Below are positions 7,974 through 17,129 of a stretch of DNA of 64,000 nucleotides, in pieces (position 1 is the stretch's first letter; each line of letters begins with the position of its first letter). A program made the position numbers and the translations under genes. The notes under the pieces are model-generated. The model saw only the letters and a list, made by a program, of their open reading frames with translations. It did no database searches and was not told the origin of the DNA. Source of the DNA: Acinetobacter halotolerans (lineage in GTDB: Bacteria; Pseudomonadota; Gammaproteobacteria; Pseudomonadales; Moraxellaceae); NCBI RefSeq assembly GCF_004208515.1, contig NZ_SGIM01000010.1, positions 83,172-147,171 on the forward strand. Reading direction: 5' to 3'.

Positions 7974-9755
7974 TTAAGCTTGGTTAGTGAAGTAGTCTTC
8001 GCTGAAGTTCATCAGCAAGTCAGAACCAGCTTCAATTTTCTTAATACGAGACTCTAACTCAGGCAAGATACGCGTTACAAAGTATTGCGCTAAGGCAAGT
8101 TTGTTTTGGTAGAAATCACCAGACTTGTCTTTAGCTGCAGCAGCAATCTTAGCGAACATATAAGCAAAGCTGAGTAAACCAACTGCATGTAAGTAATCAA
8201 CCGCAGCAGCATTTGGGAAGTCTACATTTTCAGCTGCTTGTTCAATGATGAACTGCGTGATTGCTTCAATTTCAGTTGCTGCATCCAAAGTGGCATCTTT
8301 AATGAAATTTAAATCAGCATCTAAGGTATTTGCAAAGTCACGGATTTCAGAGATGTATTCTGTGATGAATGCACCACCACATTTAATGGTTTTACGTCCG
8401 ATCAAGTCTTGAGATTGAACGCCGTTGGTCCCTTCATAGATTTGAGCAATACGAAGATCGCGAATACATTGTTCCATACCCCATTCACGAATATAACCGT
8501 GACCACCAAACACCATTTGCGCATCTAAAGTCGCTTGGAACGCAGTATCAGTGAGGTATGCTTTTGCAATTGGTGTCAACAATGCAACGCGGTTGTTGGC
8601 TTGCTTCACTGCTTCTGCATCTGTTGAGAACTTAGTGATATCCAGTTGCTGACCAACATAGACTGCAAATGCGCGAGAAGCTTCGTTGTTGGCACGTACG
8701 TTGAGTAACATACGACGTACATCACCATGTACTAAGATGCTGTCAGCAGGTTTGTTTGGAGATTGAACACCAGCAGCGCTACGACCTTGTAAACGGTCAG
8801 TCGCGTATTGTGCTGCATTTTGATAAGCAAATTCAGAAGCACCAAGACCTTGGATACCCATCGATAAACGTTCGTAGTTCATCATCACGAACATTGCTGC
8901 AAGACCTTCATTTTCTTTGCCAACGAGGTAACCTTTGGCACCGTCAAAGTTCATCACACAAGTTGCAGAGGCTTTGATCCCCATTTTATGTTCGATAGAA
9001 CCTGGACCCACTGGGTTACGTTCGCCTAAAGAACCATCTTCATTTACAAGGTACTTTGGTACGATGAATAAAGAAATACCGCGAGAGCCAGCAGGGGCAT
9101 CAGGGGTTTTTGCAAGAACTAAGTGAATGATATTTTCTGCTAAATCGTTATCACCGCCAGTGATGAAGATTTTAGTACCTGTGATGTTATAAGTACCGTC
9201 TTCGTTACGTTCAGCTTTAGTCTTGATAATACCTAAATCAGTACCTGCATGTGGTTCTGTTAAGCACATAGTACCTGACCATTCGCCAGAATAGATTTTA
9301 GGTAAGTAAGTTTCTTTTTGCGCTTGCGATGCATAGCTGTTTAACGCCATACCAGCACCCACAGAAAGCAATGGGTACAGCATGAATGATGGGTTGGTCG
9401 CAAATAACATCTCATCAGAAAGTACGGTCAGCATTTTTGGCATTGCTTGACCGCCCCATTCTTCCTCAGCACCTAAACCAATCCAACCGCCTTCAGCGTA
9501 TTGACGGAAAGCTTCTTTAAAGCCTGCAGGTGTGAATACTTCACCATTTTCCCAGCGCGCGCCTTCTTCATCACCTGTACGGTTAAGTGGGTGAGTGACG
9601 TTTTGAGCAAATTTAGCCATTTCTTCTAAAATTGCTTCAGCGGTTGCAGCATCTACATGAGCAAGTTTCTCATTAGACTGCCAAAATTGTTCTGCTTTGA
9701 ATACATCATTTAAGATGAATTTCATGTCTGCTAAAGGCGCGTTGTAAATTGGCAT
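7974..9755 (-). CDS. Acyl-CoA dehydrogenase (DmdC/long FadE-like subfamily)
   Basis: 593 residues from the ATG at 9755, which has AAGGGAACGATT just upstream. The frame is open 14 codons further, but that extension lacks family similarity. Layout: a short N-terminal ACAD extension (MPIYNAPLADMKF), then N-terminal, middle and C-terminal ACAD domains, then an extra C-terminal helical domain as in the approximately 600-residue group that includes DmdC. Recognisable signatures are GTMCLTEPHAGTDLG and GGHGYIREWGMEQ. It should oxidise an acyl-CoA to the enoyl-CoA with FAD, passing electrons to ETF. Substrate chain length cannot be read from the sequence. The neighbour at 9916-11718 is a close paralogue; a terminator separates the two. 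Confidence 0.88.
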   Translation of the reverse strand: MPIYNAPLADMKFILNDVFKAEQFWQSNEKLAHVDAATAEAILEEMAKFAQNVTHPLNRTGDEEGARWENGEVFTPAGFKEAFRQYAEGGWIGLGAEEEWGGQAMPKMLTVLSDEMLFATNPSFMLYPLLSVGAGMALNSYASQAQKETYLPKIYSGEWSGTMCLTEPHAGTDLGIIKTKAERNEDGTYNITGTKIFITGGDNDLAENIIHLVLAKTPDAPAGSRGISLFIVPKYLVNEDGSLGERNPVGPGSIEHKMGIKASATCVMNFDGAKGYLVGKENEGLAAMFVMMNYERLSMGIQGLGASEFAYQNAAQYATDRLQGRSAAGVQSPNKPADSILVHGDVRRMLLNVRANNEASRAFAVYVGQQLDITKFSTDAEAVKQANNRVALLTPIAKAYLTDTAFQATLDAQMVFGGHGYIREWGMEQCIRDLRIAQIYEGTNGVQSQDLIGRKTIKCGGAFITEYISEIRDFANTLDADLNFIKDATLDAATEIEAITQFIIEQAAENVDFPNAAAVDYLHAVGLLSFAYMFAKIAAAAKDKSGDFYQNKLALAQYFVTRILPELESRIKKIEAGSDLLMNFSEDYFTNQA

Positions 9756-9845
9756 AATCGTTCCCTTATACGCACAAGTGATGTGCAAAGTGATCAAATA
9801 AAACGAAGAAATAAAACAATGCTATAAATTTAGCACTGATTAAAC

Positions 9846-9882
9846 AAAAAAAGGACGGTCAAAACTGACCAGTCCTTTTTTT
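9846..9882 (-). terminator. Terminator between the two acyl-CoA dehydrogenase genes
   Basis: Long stem: seven A then GGAC pairs with GTCC then seven T, with an inner GGTCA/TGACC stem. For the minus-strand gene upstream (9916-11718) it forms a standard terminator, so the downstream paralogue probably has its own promoter or depends on readthrough. Confidence 0.88.
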
Positions 9883-9915
9883 GTGATGAACGTTGCATCC
9901 CATTCTAATCTATGA

Positions 9916-11718
9916 TTAGAACGCGAAGTGTTCCGCATCAAGTTCAAACAATGGCTCAACACCAGTTGAAAGTACATCTACGTGAGAGCGAACACGTGGC
10001 AAGATCTTCTTGAAGTAGAAGCGAGCTGTCGTGACTTTCGCATTGTAGAAATCAACTTCTGTTGAACCTTCAGCTAATTTCTCTTGAGCAACAAGTGCCA
10101 TGCGCGCCCATAAGTAAGCCAGCGTTACATAACCAGAGAAGTATAAGTAATCAACCGCAGCAGCACCAACTTCATCAGGGTTTTGCATTGCACGCATACC
10201 GATTTGCATGGTGATATCGCCCCACTCTTTGTTTGCAGCAGCCAATGGTGCAATGAATTCTTGCATCGCAGCATTGTCTTTATTTGCTTCAACAAATTTA
10301 TGGATGATCTTAGTGAAATCTTTAAGCATTGCGCCTTGAGTTTGCAATACTTTACGACCTAACAAGTCAAGTGCTTGAATCTCAGTTGTACCTTCGTATA
10401 AGCAAGCGATACGTGTATCACGTACGATTTGTTCCATACCATGTTCAGAAATGAAGCCGTGACCACCAAAGACTTGTACACCGTGCTTCGCAGATTCAGA
10501 ACCAGTTTCAGTTAAGAATGCTTTAGCAATTGGAGTTAACAAAGATAAGATGTTGTCAGCAAACTTACGCTCTTCTTCAGTTTCGCCTTTTTCAACGATA
10601 TCTGCATACTGAGCCAATAAGTAAACTAGTGCACGACCACCTTCAGCAAATGCTTTTTGCGTTAAAAGCATGTTACGAACAGCAGGGTGAACAATAATTG
10701 GATCTGCTTCTTTTTCAGGCGCTTTAGGACCTGAAAGTGAACGCATTGCTAAACGATCTTTCGCATATGCTAAAGCACCTTGGAAAGAGCCTTCAGATGC
10801 AGCAAGACCTTGAACTGCCGTACCAATACGTGCAGTGTTCATGAATGTGAACATGCAGTTTAGGCCGCGGTTTTCTGGTCCAATCAAGTAACCTTTTGCT
10901 TGATCAAAGTTGATCACGCAAGTTGCGTTACCATGGATACCCATTTTGTGTTCGATAGAACCACAACGTACAGCGTTGCGCTCGCCAACTGAACCGTCAG
11001 CATTTACAAGGAACTTAGGTACGATGAAGAGTGAAATCCCTTTAGTGCCTTTAGGTGCACCTGGTAAACGTGCAAGAACGATATGGATGATATTGTCAGC
11101 CATGTCATGTTCACCAGCAGAGATAAAGATTTTCTCGCCAGAAATTGCATAGCTACCATCATCATTTGGTTCTGCTTTAGTACGAATAATACCTAAGTCT
11201 GAACCAGCATGAGATTCTGTTAAGCACATTGTACCTGTCCAAACACCTGATACAAGGTTTGGCATATAAGTCGCTTTTTGCTCATCAGAACCATGGTGTT
11301 CAATTGTACGAACTGCACCATGAGAAAGACCTGGGTACATACCCCAAGACCAGTTTGCTGTACCAACCATCTCAGAAATTGTAATTCCTAGAGAGTTTGG
11401 TAATGCTTGACCGCCAAATTCTTCATCAGCAGAAAGAGAAGGGAAGCCTAATTCGATATATTTTTGATACGCTTCTTTAAAGCCTGTAGGTGTAGTCACA
11501 ACACCATCATTCCAAGTACAACCTTCACGGTCGCCTGTTTGATTAATTGGAGAAAGTTCATTCTCACAAAAATCAGCCGCTGCTTCTAGATATTGATCAA
11601 CCAATTCACGGCTTACTGTGTCTTGAAATGCAGGAAGTTTTGCGTAGTGTGCTTCAGCATTTAATAATTCGTGCAATACGAACTGCATATCACGTAAGGG
11701 TGCTTTGTATTGTGGCAT
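9916..11718 (-). CDS. Acyl-CoA dehydrogenase (paralogue)
   Basis: 600 residues; starts MPQYKAPLRDMQFVLHE, parallel to the MPIYNAPLADMKFILND start of the next gene. The same four-part architecture is present, with GTMCLTESHAGSDLG, GNATCVINFDQAKGYLIG and GGHGFISEHGMEQIVRD signatures. A good ribosome site (GAGGAA) lies 6 nt before ATG. Expected role: FAD-dependent first step of acyl-CoA beta-oxidation in the cytoplasm, with electrons to ETF. The pair probably arose by tandem duplication and then diverged in substrate range. A 13-bp palindrome lies right upstream of the ribosome site. Confidence 0.88.
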   Translation of the reverse strand: MPQYKAPLRDMQFVLHELLNAEAHYAKLPAFQDTVSRELVDQYLEAAADFCENELSPINQTGDREGCTWNDGVVTTPTGFKEAYQKYIELGFPSLSADEEFGGQALPNSLGITISEMVGTANWSWGMYPGLSHGAVRTIEHHGSDEQKATYMPNLVSGVWTGTMCLTESHAGSDLGIIRTKAEPNDDGSYAISGEKIFISAGEHDMADNIIHIVLARLPGAPKGTKGISLFIVPKFLVNADGSVGERNAVRCGSIEHKMGIHGNATCVINFDQAKGYLIGPENRGLNCMFTFMNTARIGTAVQGLAASEGSFQGALAYAKDRLAMRSLSGPKAPEKEADPIIVHPAVRNMLLTQKAFAEGGRALVYLLAQYADIVEKGETEEERKFADNILSLLTPIAKAFLTETGSESAKHGVQVFGGHGFISEHGMEQIVRDTRIACLYEGTTEIQALDLLGRKVLQTQGAMLKDFTKIIHKFVEANKDNAAMQEFIAPLAAANKEWGDITMQIGMRAMQNPDEVGAAAVDYLYFSGYVTLAYLWARMALVAQEKLAEGSTEVDFYNAKVTTARFYFKKILPRVRSHVDVLSTGVEPLFELDAEHFAF

Positions 11719-12042
11719 AGCGGGTTCCTCAATACTGGTTAAACCAGAGTTAGAATCTTAGTCAATGATAAATGTGCCCAACGGCACCATTTTGTACCGC
11801 TAATCGTGCAACAAGTTATAGTTCGGTACAAGCTCTTGCAGGTCATTTCTTAGTGACTGCTAAGTCAAAGTTTGTTAGGTCGCCTACTCAAGCCATTAGA
11901 TTGTAGCGGTTTTATGGTTTTTTACTTCATTTCTATGAGCAAAATCGTAAGCAGCTGTGTAAAGTCGATAAAGCATGATTTTTATACTAAATTATATTGA
12001 TAAAAAAGGCGCTTAAAAGCGCCTTCTATGGAGGTTGTGGGC
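11719..12042. promoter_or_regulatory. Intergenic region with promoter/operator for acyl-CoA dehydrogenase gene
   Basis: 324 bp without a gene. Next to the dehydrogenase start is the perfect palindrome CTGGTTAAACCAG (11735-11747), a candidate operator or 5'-UTR hairpin. A second inverted repeat, CTTAG-N6-CTAAG, lies near 11850-11866. The far end holds the terminator of the lipoprotein gene. The rest is AT-rich with no ORF that I can support. Confidence 0.5.
12002..12025 (-). terminator. Terminator after LTPEQ lipoprotein gene
   Basis: AAGGCGCTT / AAGCGCCTT stem with a 2-nt spacer and an A-run on the left (U-run on the minus transcript). Confidence 0.88.
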
Positions 12043-12411
12043 TTAAGTTGTTGCATTTTGCTGACGTTTCAATTGTGATTTATCAGGTGTGAAACGAACT
12101 TCGCAGGTACCCTCGATTACACGATTATTCAATTGAACATTGACGCGCTCACCGATCCGTTTTCCTTGGCAAGCTTGGGTGATTTTAGCGCGTTCTGCTT
12201 GGTGTTTAAGACGCATTTGTTCACGATGTTCTTGGCGTTGTTCACGTTTGGCTTGCCACTCAGCGCGTTGTTCTGGTGTAAGTTCACGTTTGTGGTGGGC
12301 ATGGCGATCAGCTTCTATTGATGGTTTTTGTGGTGGCGTTGATTGACAAGCAGTTAACACAAAAACAGAACCGAGTAGTGTGGTTATAAATGCAACTTTT
12401 GTCTTGTTCAT
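12043..12411 (-). CDS. Small lipoprotein with LTPEQ (Spy/CpxP-like) motif
   Basis: 122 residues from the ATG at 12411; a longer open frame reaching into baeS is rejected because the signal peptide starts here. Lipobox LTAC, so lipidated Cys at residue 21. The mature part has a basic, helical, Arg/Glu/Gln-rich segment starting ELTPEQRAEWQAKREQRQEH, followed by a compact C-terminal module with two cysteines (TQACQGKRIGERVNVQLNN, then IEGTCEVRFTPDK) that could form a disulfide. LTPEQ matches the LTxxQ motif of Spy/CpxP periplasmic chaperones; only one copy is visible, so homology is tentative. The gene is divergent from baeS across 130 bp, which suggests BaeR control. Confidence 0.72.
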   Translation of the reverse strand: MNKTKVAFITTLLGSVFVLTACQSTPPQKPSIEADRHAHHKRELTPEQRAEWQAKREQRQEHREQMRLKHQAERAKITQACQGKRIGERVNVQLNNRVIEGTCEVRFTPDKSQLKRQQNATT

Positions 12412-12541
12412 TGTTCTATCCAGCAAAGAGGTTGTGATTTGGTTGTTAAAGATTAGATAATAAAAATGAAGAAACAATGGAGAGTTTTTTTGGACCATGT
12501 TGGTTACAATCCATAAATAGAACAATATTGAGACTAAGCTT

Positions 12542-14212
12542 TTGAATGTTCGTCGTGTCCCGATAGCCTTACGTTTATTTCTGACTGTGCTACTGACCAC
12601 CTTGCTGATCGCGACGATTAGTTTGGGAGTCTTGCACTGGACCATGCAAAAGAACTTTGCACGTTATGTTGCTGATGTAGAAATGCAGAAGCTAGATCGA
12701 CTCATTGCCAATTTAGCCAATGTATATACGATTTATCATGATTGGGGCAATGCGGTTCAGGCACAAATTTTACAGATTGAAGGGACGGCGGCACCTGACG
12801 ATTATGACCGGTTATCTCAATGGTGGTTGCGCCGTCAATATGACATTGCATTACAACAGCGCTATTTTAATGAGCATACTTTATTAAACCTTTCTCCTAC
12901 ATTGACTCAGAACAATACTGAAATAAGAAATCGTCAGATTTTTAATGAAGAAGAGCTTAGTGTTCTAAAGCAAAACTTACCTTCAGAATATCAACCGTTT
13001 GAAGGTTTACGCTTTCCGCTAAGTCCAAGTCAGTTTCGTTTAAAGAAAGAAGATTCAGACAATACCCAGCAACGTAAATCCAATAACTCAAATGAGCAGG
13101 GAAAAAAACGTTTTGTGTCGATTCCTGATCGCTTGGGCTTAAGTTCTCGATTGTCTTTATACAATGAAAAACATCAATTTATTGTAGGCGAACCAACTAC
13201 AGATCAAATTTCATATCGTCCGATTATGGTTGAGCAAAAGGTGGTTGGTTATCTTGGCTTAAAGCCCGTATTGGACCAAGATGATGCATCAAGTATCAAT
13301 TTCTTTAGTAATCAAAAACGTTATTTATTTTTAGTATACGTCTTAACCGTATTATCGAGTATGGTTGCTGCTTTGTTGATGGCAACTTATTTTAAAAAGC
13401 CAATTCAGCGATTGCTCAAAGCGACTTTAGAATTAACGAGAGGTAATTATCAACATCAAGTGTTGATTAAACGAAATGATGAATTAGGTGATTTGTCCAA
13501 TCAATTGAACCATTTAGCAGATATTCTACATCAGCATGAGCAGTCTCGTCGTCAATGGGTTGCGGATACTTCACACGAACTGAAAACACCGCTAGCCGTG
13601 CTGCAAGTCCAAATTGAAGCCATGCAAGATGGAATCCGTAAATCGACACCCGAACACTTAGCTGCGATGATGCGACAAGTGGAGAGTTTAAAGAAATTAA
13701 CCCAAGATTTAGCCGATTTAGCGCAAGCCGAAGCACAACAATTGAAATGTTATTTTGCTGAGGTAAATCCATGGGATATCGTGTTACAAGAGCTTGATAA
13801 CTTTAAGTCAACTTTTGAGCAGCATCAGCTTGAAGTTTCATACGTAGGCGAAGATGCTCTTTTATCTTTGGATCGTGATCGTTTTAAACAGATTATCGTC
13901 AATTTATTCGGAAATTGTGTCCGCTATACCGAACAGGGTGGAAAAATACAGATTCACACTCAACAAAATGAGCAACAATGGATACTGTATGTGGATGATA
14001 GTCCGTTAGGTGTGAATGATGAGCAGTTGGCACGCTTAGGCGAGCGTTTCTATCGTGTCGATGATTCGCGTACTCGTAGTACAGGTGGAACTGGTTTAGG
14101 TTTGGCGCTTTCATGTAAGTTAGCGCAAGCATTGGGTGGCTCGTTGACCTTCGATCATTCACCACTGGGTGGATTGCGTTGTGTACTGACTTTTCCAAAA
14201 CAAATGAAATAA
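12542..14212 (+). CDS. baeS: Sensor histidine kinase BaeS
   Basis: 556-residue membrane histidine kinase. TM1 about residues 9-32, a periplasmic sensor region about 33-260, TM2 about 262-284, then HAMP. The dimerisation/phosphoacceptor box DTSHELKTPL carries His345. The ATPase domain has an N box (LFGNCVRYTEQGG) and G box (STGGTGLGLALS). The start is TTG at 12542, since no in-frame ATG precedes TM1. With the regulator 46 bp downstream it matches the BaeSR system of Acinetobacter, which responds to envelope stress and drugs and influences efflux pump expression (known from A. baumannii). The periplasmic domain is longer than in E. coli BaeS and contains a Lys/Ser/Asn/Gln-rich insertion near residues 170-192. 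Confidence 0.88.
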   Translation: MNVRRVPIALRLFLTVLLTTLLIATISLGVLHWTMQKNFARYVADVEMQKLDRLIANLANVYTIYHDWGNAVQAQILQIEGTAAPDDYDRLSQWWLRRQYDIALQQRYFNEHTLLNLSPTLTQNNTEIRNRQIFNEEELSVLKQNLPSEYQPFEGLRFPLSPSQFRLKKEDSDNTQQRKSNNSNEQGKKRFVSIPDRLGLSSRLSLYNEKHQFIVGEPTTDQISYRPIMVEQKVVGYLGLKPVLDQDDASSINFFSNQKRYLFLVYVLTVLSSMVAALLMATYFKKPIQRLLKATLELTRGNYQHQVLIKRNDELGDLSNQLNHLADILHQHEQSRRQWVADTSHELKTPLAVLQVQIEAMQDGIRKSTPEHLAAMMRQVESLKKLTQDLADLAQAEAQQLKCYFAEVNPWDIVLQELDNFKSTFEQHQLEVSYVGEDALLSLDRDRFKQIIVNLFGNCVRYTEQGGKIQIHTQQNEQQWILYVDDSPLGVNDEQLARLGERFYRVDDSRTRSTGGTGLGLALSCKLAQALGGSLTFDHSPLGGLRCVLTFPKQMK

Positions 14213-14258
14213 CTTTGAGATCCTCTTTTGATTGAGGATGATGAACAGGATGAAAACC

Positions 14259-14945
14259 ATGAAACATATTATGTTGGTTGAAGATGAAGTTGAACTAGCA
14301 CAGTTGGTTCGTGATTATTTAGAGGCAGCTGGTTTTGAAGTCAGCATGTTTCATGATGGTCAGGATGCTTATAACCACTTTCAGCAACGTAAACCTAGCT
14401 TAATGATTTTGGATTTGATGGTGCCGCGGATGGATGGTTTGACCATTTGTCGTAAAGTGCGTGAACAGTCAGATTTGCCAATCATTATGGTGACCGCCCG
14501 TACTGAAGAAATTGATCGGGTACTGGGCTTAAATATGGGTGCGGATGATTATATTTGTAAGCCTTTTAGCCCGAAAGAATTGGTCGCACGTGTGCAAGCG
14601 GTTTTACGCCGTTTAGAACGCAAAGCCGAGCCTGAGCAAAATGATTTATTCCGTATTGATAAAGCACAGCAACGGATTTGGTATCAACAAAAAGCGTTAA
14701 CTTTGACCCCGACAGAATTCCGTTTATTGGAACTGTTTTTAGAGCACTTAGGACAGGTGTATTCACGTGCTCAGTTGTTGGATCATATCAACCCTGATAG
14801 CTTTGATGTGGCAGACCGTGTGATTGATAGTCACATTAAGAATCTACGACGCAAAATCTCTGATGCTGCCGAAACGGGGAATCGTCATGAATGGATTCAA
14901 GCTGTGTATGGCGTAGGCTATCGTTTTGAATATCCTGATGAGTAA
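14259..14945 (+). CDS. baeR: Response regulator BaeR
   Basis: OmpR/PhoB-class regulator of 228 residues from the ATG at 14259 (AGGAT upstream; three earlier in-frame ATGs from 14232 are less likely). Receiver domain with acidic pair E8-D9, phosphoacceptor Asp52 in LMILDLMVP and the switch/lysine region GADDYICKPFSP. The C-terminal winged helix (about 135-228) includes LTPTEFRLLELFL and VIDSHIKNLRRKI. The sequence resembles Acinetobacter BaeR closely. It is cotranscribed with baeS. Expected targets are envelope-stress and RND-efflux genes; none of those pumps lie in this window. Confidence 0.93.
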   Translation: MKHIMLVEDEVELAQLVRDYLEAAGFEVSMFHDGQDAYNHFQQRKPSLMILDLMVPRMDGLTICRKVREQSDLPIIMVTARTEEIDRVLGLNMGADDYICKPFSPKELVARVQAVLRRLERKAEPEQNDLFRIDKAQQRIWYQQKALTLTPTEFRLLELFLEHLGQVYSRAQLLDHINPDSFDVADRVIDSHIKNLRRKISDAAETGNRHEWIQAVYGVGYRFEYPDE

Positions 14946-14950
14946 ATAAA

Positions 14951-15000
14951 AGTTTATCCTGTGGGTAACCACAAGTTTATCCACAGAAAATGTGGATAGT
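14951..15000. repeat. Two inverted repeats with DnaA-box sequence after baeR
   Basis: TTATCCACA (14977-14985) is identical to a strong DnaA box and pairs with TGTGGATAG (14991-14999) around GAAAA. Just before it, TGTGG-GTAA-CCACA (around 14960-14973) makes a second small repeat. The structure may simply be the terminator between the convergent baeR and L,D-transpeptidase genes. Confidence 0.6.
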
Positions 15001-15009
15001 TTTAAATAA

Positions 15010-15606
15010 TTATGGATGAATTTTGATTTTGGTATTGTTATCCACCAATTGCCAGATTTCATCCATATCAATATTGCGTACAGCGATACAACCTAAAGTC
15101 CAATCGCCTTGCGGCATATAAGTTGCGCTAGAAGGGATGGATGTTCGATCTTTAGGGACTGTACCGTGAATCATAATATCGCCACCCGCAGATTGACCAT
15201 GTTGTTGTGCATAGGCAAGGTCAGCTTGATTGGGGTAAGAAATATGCAGGGATTTATAAAAAGCACTTTGTGGATTGCGCCAATCAATTCGGTAATCACC
15301 TTCAGGCGTTTTTCCATCACCTTCAAATTGTTTATGTCCAATTGGATCGAAGCCTAAACGCATTGGGTAATCACGTACGATCTCATCATGGTGTTTAAGG
15401 TGAAGACGACGTTTTTCTTTAAAGACTTCGATCTCGGTAATTGGCTTGCTTTGTTTAAGCTGCTGAATCTCTTCATTCGAAAGTGCTTGGGGCACAGGGG
15501 TTTGCTGTGGTGAAATCGAGCTTGGGATATATTGTTTATAATGATAAATCGCAACGCCGATGATGATCATAAGTATAACAACGCATAGCGTCAGCCAAGC
15601 TTTCAT
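15010..15606 (-). CDS. L,D-transpeptidase (YkuD domain), periplasmic, membrane anchored
   Basis: 198 residues from the ATG at 15606, chosen because GAGG lies 9 nt upstream; a Met five codons earlier is possible. An N-terminal hydrophobic helix (about 2-22) acts as anchor or uncleaved signal. The YkuD domain occupies about residues 70-198, with the catalytic region HGTVPKDRTSIP and the nucleophile in TLGCIAVRN (the usual SxGC has Thr-Leu-Gly-Cys here). This family makes 3-3 peptidoglycan crosslinks or attaches lipoproteins and amino acids to peptidoglycan. It is convergent with baeR. The short catalytic core resembles ErfK/YafK-type enzymes; the exact reaction is unknown. Confidence 0.85.
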   Translation of the reverse strand: MKAWLTLCVVILMIIIGVAIYHYKQYIPSSISPQQTPVPQALSNEEIQQLKQSKPITEIEVFKEKRRLHLKHHDEIVRDYPMRLGFDPIGHKQFEGDGKTPEGDYRIDWRNPQSAFYKSLHISYPNQADLAYAQQHGQSAGGDIMIHGTVPKDRTSIPSSATYMPQGDWTLGCIAVRNIDMDEIWQLVDNNTKIKIHP

Positions 15607-15686
15607 GAATCCAAACCTCATTTATATAAAATAAATAGCTCACTTGAGCCACGATAGTGGCGCAAGTGAACCCAAATTGTTCGGAA

Positions 15687-17129
15687 TTAAGATGAACAAC
15701 TCACTACAACCTCAGGCACATCATTTGGCAATGGTGCGATATCTTGGTCGGTTTCTAAATCAGGTTGCTTCTGATAAGGTTGATTGAGCAGTTTAAATAG
15801 ACGTTCAACTTCGCTAAAATCACCACGTTCAGCCAGTTCGATGGCTTTTTGCGCCATATGATTGCGTAAAACATAATGTGGATTTACTTGTTGCATTGCC
15901 TGATCCAATTCAACAGTATCTTGATGCTGACGAATGTTTTGATAACGTGTGAGGAAGTCATCAAACTGCTGCACATGAATACAATCATCTCTTAAAGCTT
16001 TGTAGTCGTGTTGCTGTAAACGAATAAAACTTTGGGTGTAATCCAGTTGCTCTGTTTGCAAAATTCCGAGGAAAGCAAAACTACAATCTAAACTGTCTTT
16101 ATGAAAATTGGGTAGTCCCATTTTTTGACATAAACCCTGACCATAATATTGTAAAAATGTCGGTTCATATTGTTCTAAACATTGCGCCAAATCATGTTTG
16201 AATTGTTCCTTATCTTCAGGCTTTGCCAATGGAATCAGTGTATTTAACCATTTCCAAAGATTCCAATGTCCAATACTCGGTTGGTTTTGATAAGTATATC
16301 GTCCTTGATAGTCAGAATGGTTGTTGATCCAGTTTGGTCGGAAGCGTTCTAAAAAGCCATAAGGCCCAAAATCTAGCGTTGAACCAGTAATGTTTAGATT
16401 ATCGGTATTCATGACGCCATGTGCAAAACCAACGAGTTGCCATTGGGCAATCATCAGCGCGGTTCGATCAATCACCGCTTGAGCAAAAGCGAGAATTGGT
16501 TGTTCAGCATTTAAACATTCTGGATAATGCCATTCGATACATTTTTGTGTGAATTCCGGCAAAAGCTCAGGTGCGTATTGATTGATCCACTCAAAATGCC
16601 CGAGACGAATATGACATTCGGAGGTGCGTAATAACATGGCACCTAGCTCTAATGTTTCACGTTGAACCCCTTGGGTCGAGGTGGTAAAACCAACCGCATG
16701 ACTTGAGGCGATACCCAATGCATTGAGTGCATGACCCGCTAAATACTCTCGAATCACTGAACGTAGTACCGCGCGACCATCGCCCATACGAGAGTAGGGG
16801 GTCGCACCCGCACCTTTGAGGTGTAGGTCTATGGTTTGACCTTGCTGATTTAAAATTTGCCCGATCAACAAACCACGGCCATCTCCAAGCTGCCCAGCCC
16901 ACTGTCCAAACTGATGGCCTGCATAGACCATGGCCAATGGGGTGAATTCAGAAAAAGTTTTTTGCCCACTACAAATCTCAACCCAGTTGGCTTTATCCTC
17001 TTCACTCCATTGCAATTCGTCAGCTAAGACTGCATTGAAATGCCCTGCTTTCGCACCACGTAATGGGGTGGGCTGTTGCTGATGATAAAGCTTGGAGTCG
17101 AGAGACGCATAACGTGGATTAAAATGCAT
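15687..17129 (-). CDS. selO: Protein adenylyltransferase SelO (YdiU)
   Basis: 480 residues, the usual bacterial SelO length. This pseudokinase family binds ATP in a flipped orientation and transfers AMP to proteins (AMPylation), linked to redox stress. Visible features are AMVYAGHQFGQWAGQLGDGR, the DLHLKGAGATPYSR lysine region, the GVMNTDNLNITG loop and the DFGPYG metal-binding motif. The C-terminus ends VVVSCSS; this Cys is in the position occupied by selenocysteine in eukaryotic SelO and forms a regulatory disulfide in the E. coli protein. It is a single gene between terminators, on the same strand as the upstream desaturase. Confidence 0.95.
   Translation of the reverse strand: MHFNPRYASLDSKLYHQQQPTPLRGAKAGHFNAVLADELQWSEEDKANWVEICSGQKTFSEFTPLAMVYAGHQFGQWAGQLGDGRGLLIGQILNQQGQTIDLHLKGAGATPYSRMGDGRAVLRSVIREYLAGHALNALGIASSHAVGFTTSTQGVQRETLELGAMLLRTSECHIRLGHFEWINQYAPELLPEFTQKCIEWHYPECLNAEQPILAFAQAVIDRTALMIAQWQLVGFAHGVMNTDNLNITGSTLDFGPYGFLERFRPNWINNHSDYQGRYTYQNQPSIGHWNLWKWLNTLIPLAKPEDKEQFKHDLAQCLEQYEPTFLQYYGQGLCQKMGLPNFHKDSLDCSFAFLGILQTEQLDYTQSFIRLQQHDYKALRDDCIHVQQFDDFLTRYQNIRQHQDTVELDQAMQQVNPHYVLRNHMAQKAIELAERGDFSEVERLFKLLNQPYQKQPDLETDQDIAPLPNDVPEVVVSCSS

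Noticed and set aside
12412..12645. N-terminal extension of the LTPEQ lipoprotein
   Set aside because: It overlaps baeS in antisense and precedes a complete lipoprotein signal peptide starting at 12411.
14951..15000. Chromosomal replication origin
   Set aside because: Only one perfect DnaA box plus its partner, no AT-rich unwinding region, and no dnaA/dnaN/gyrB neighbours.
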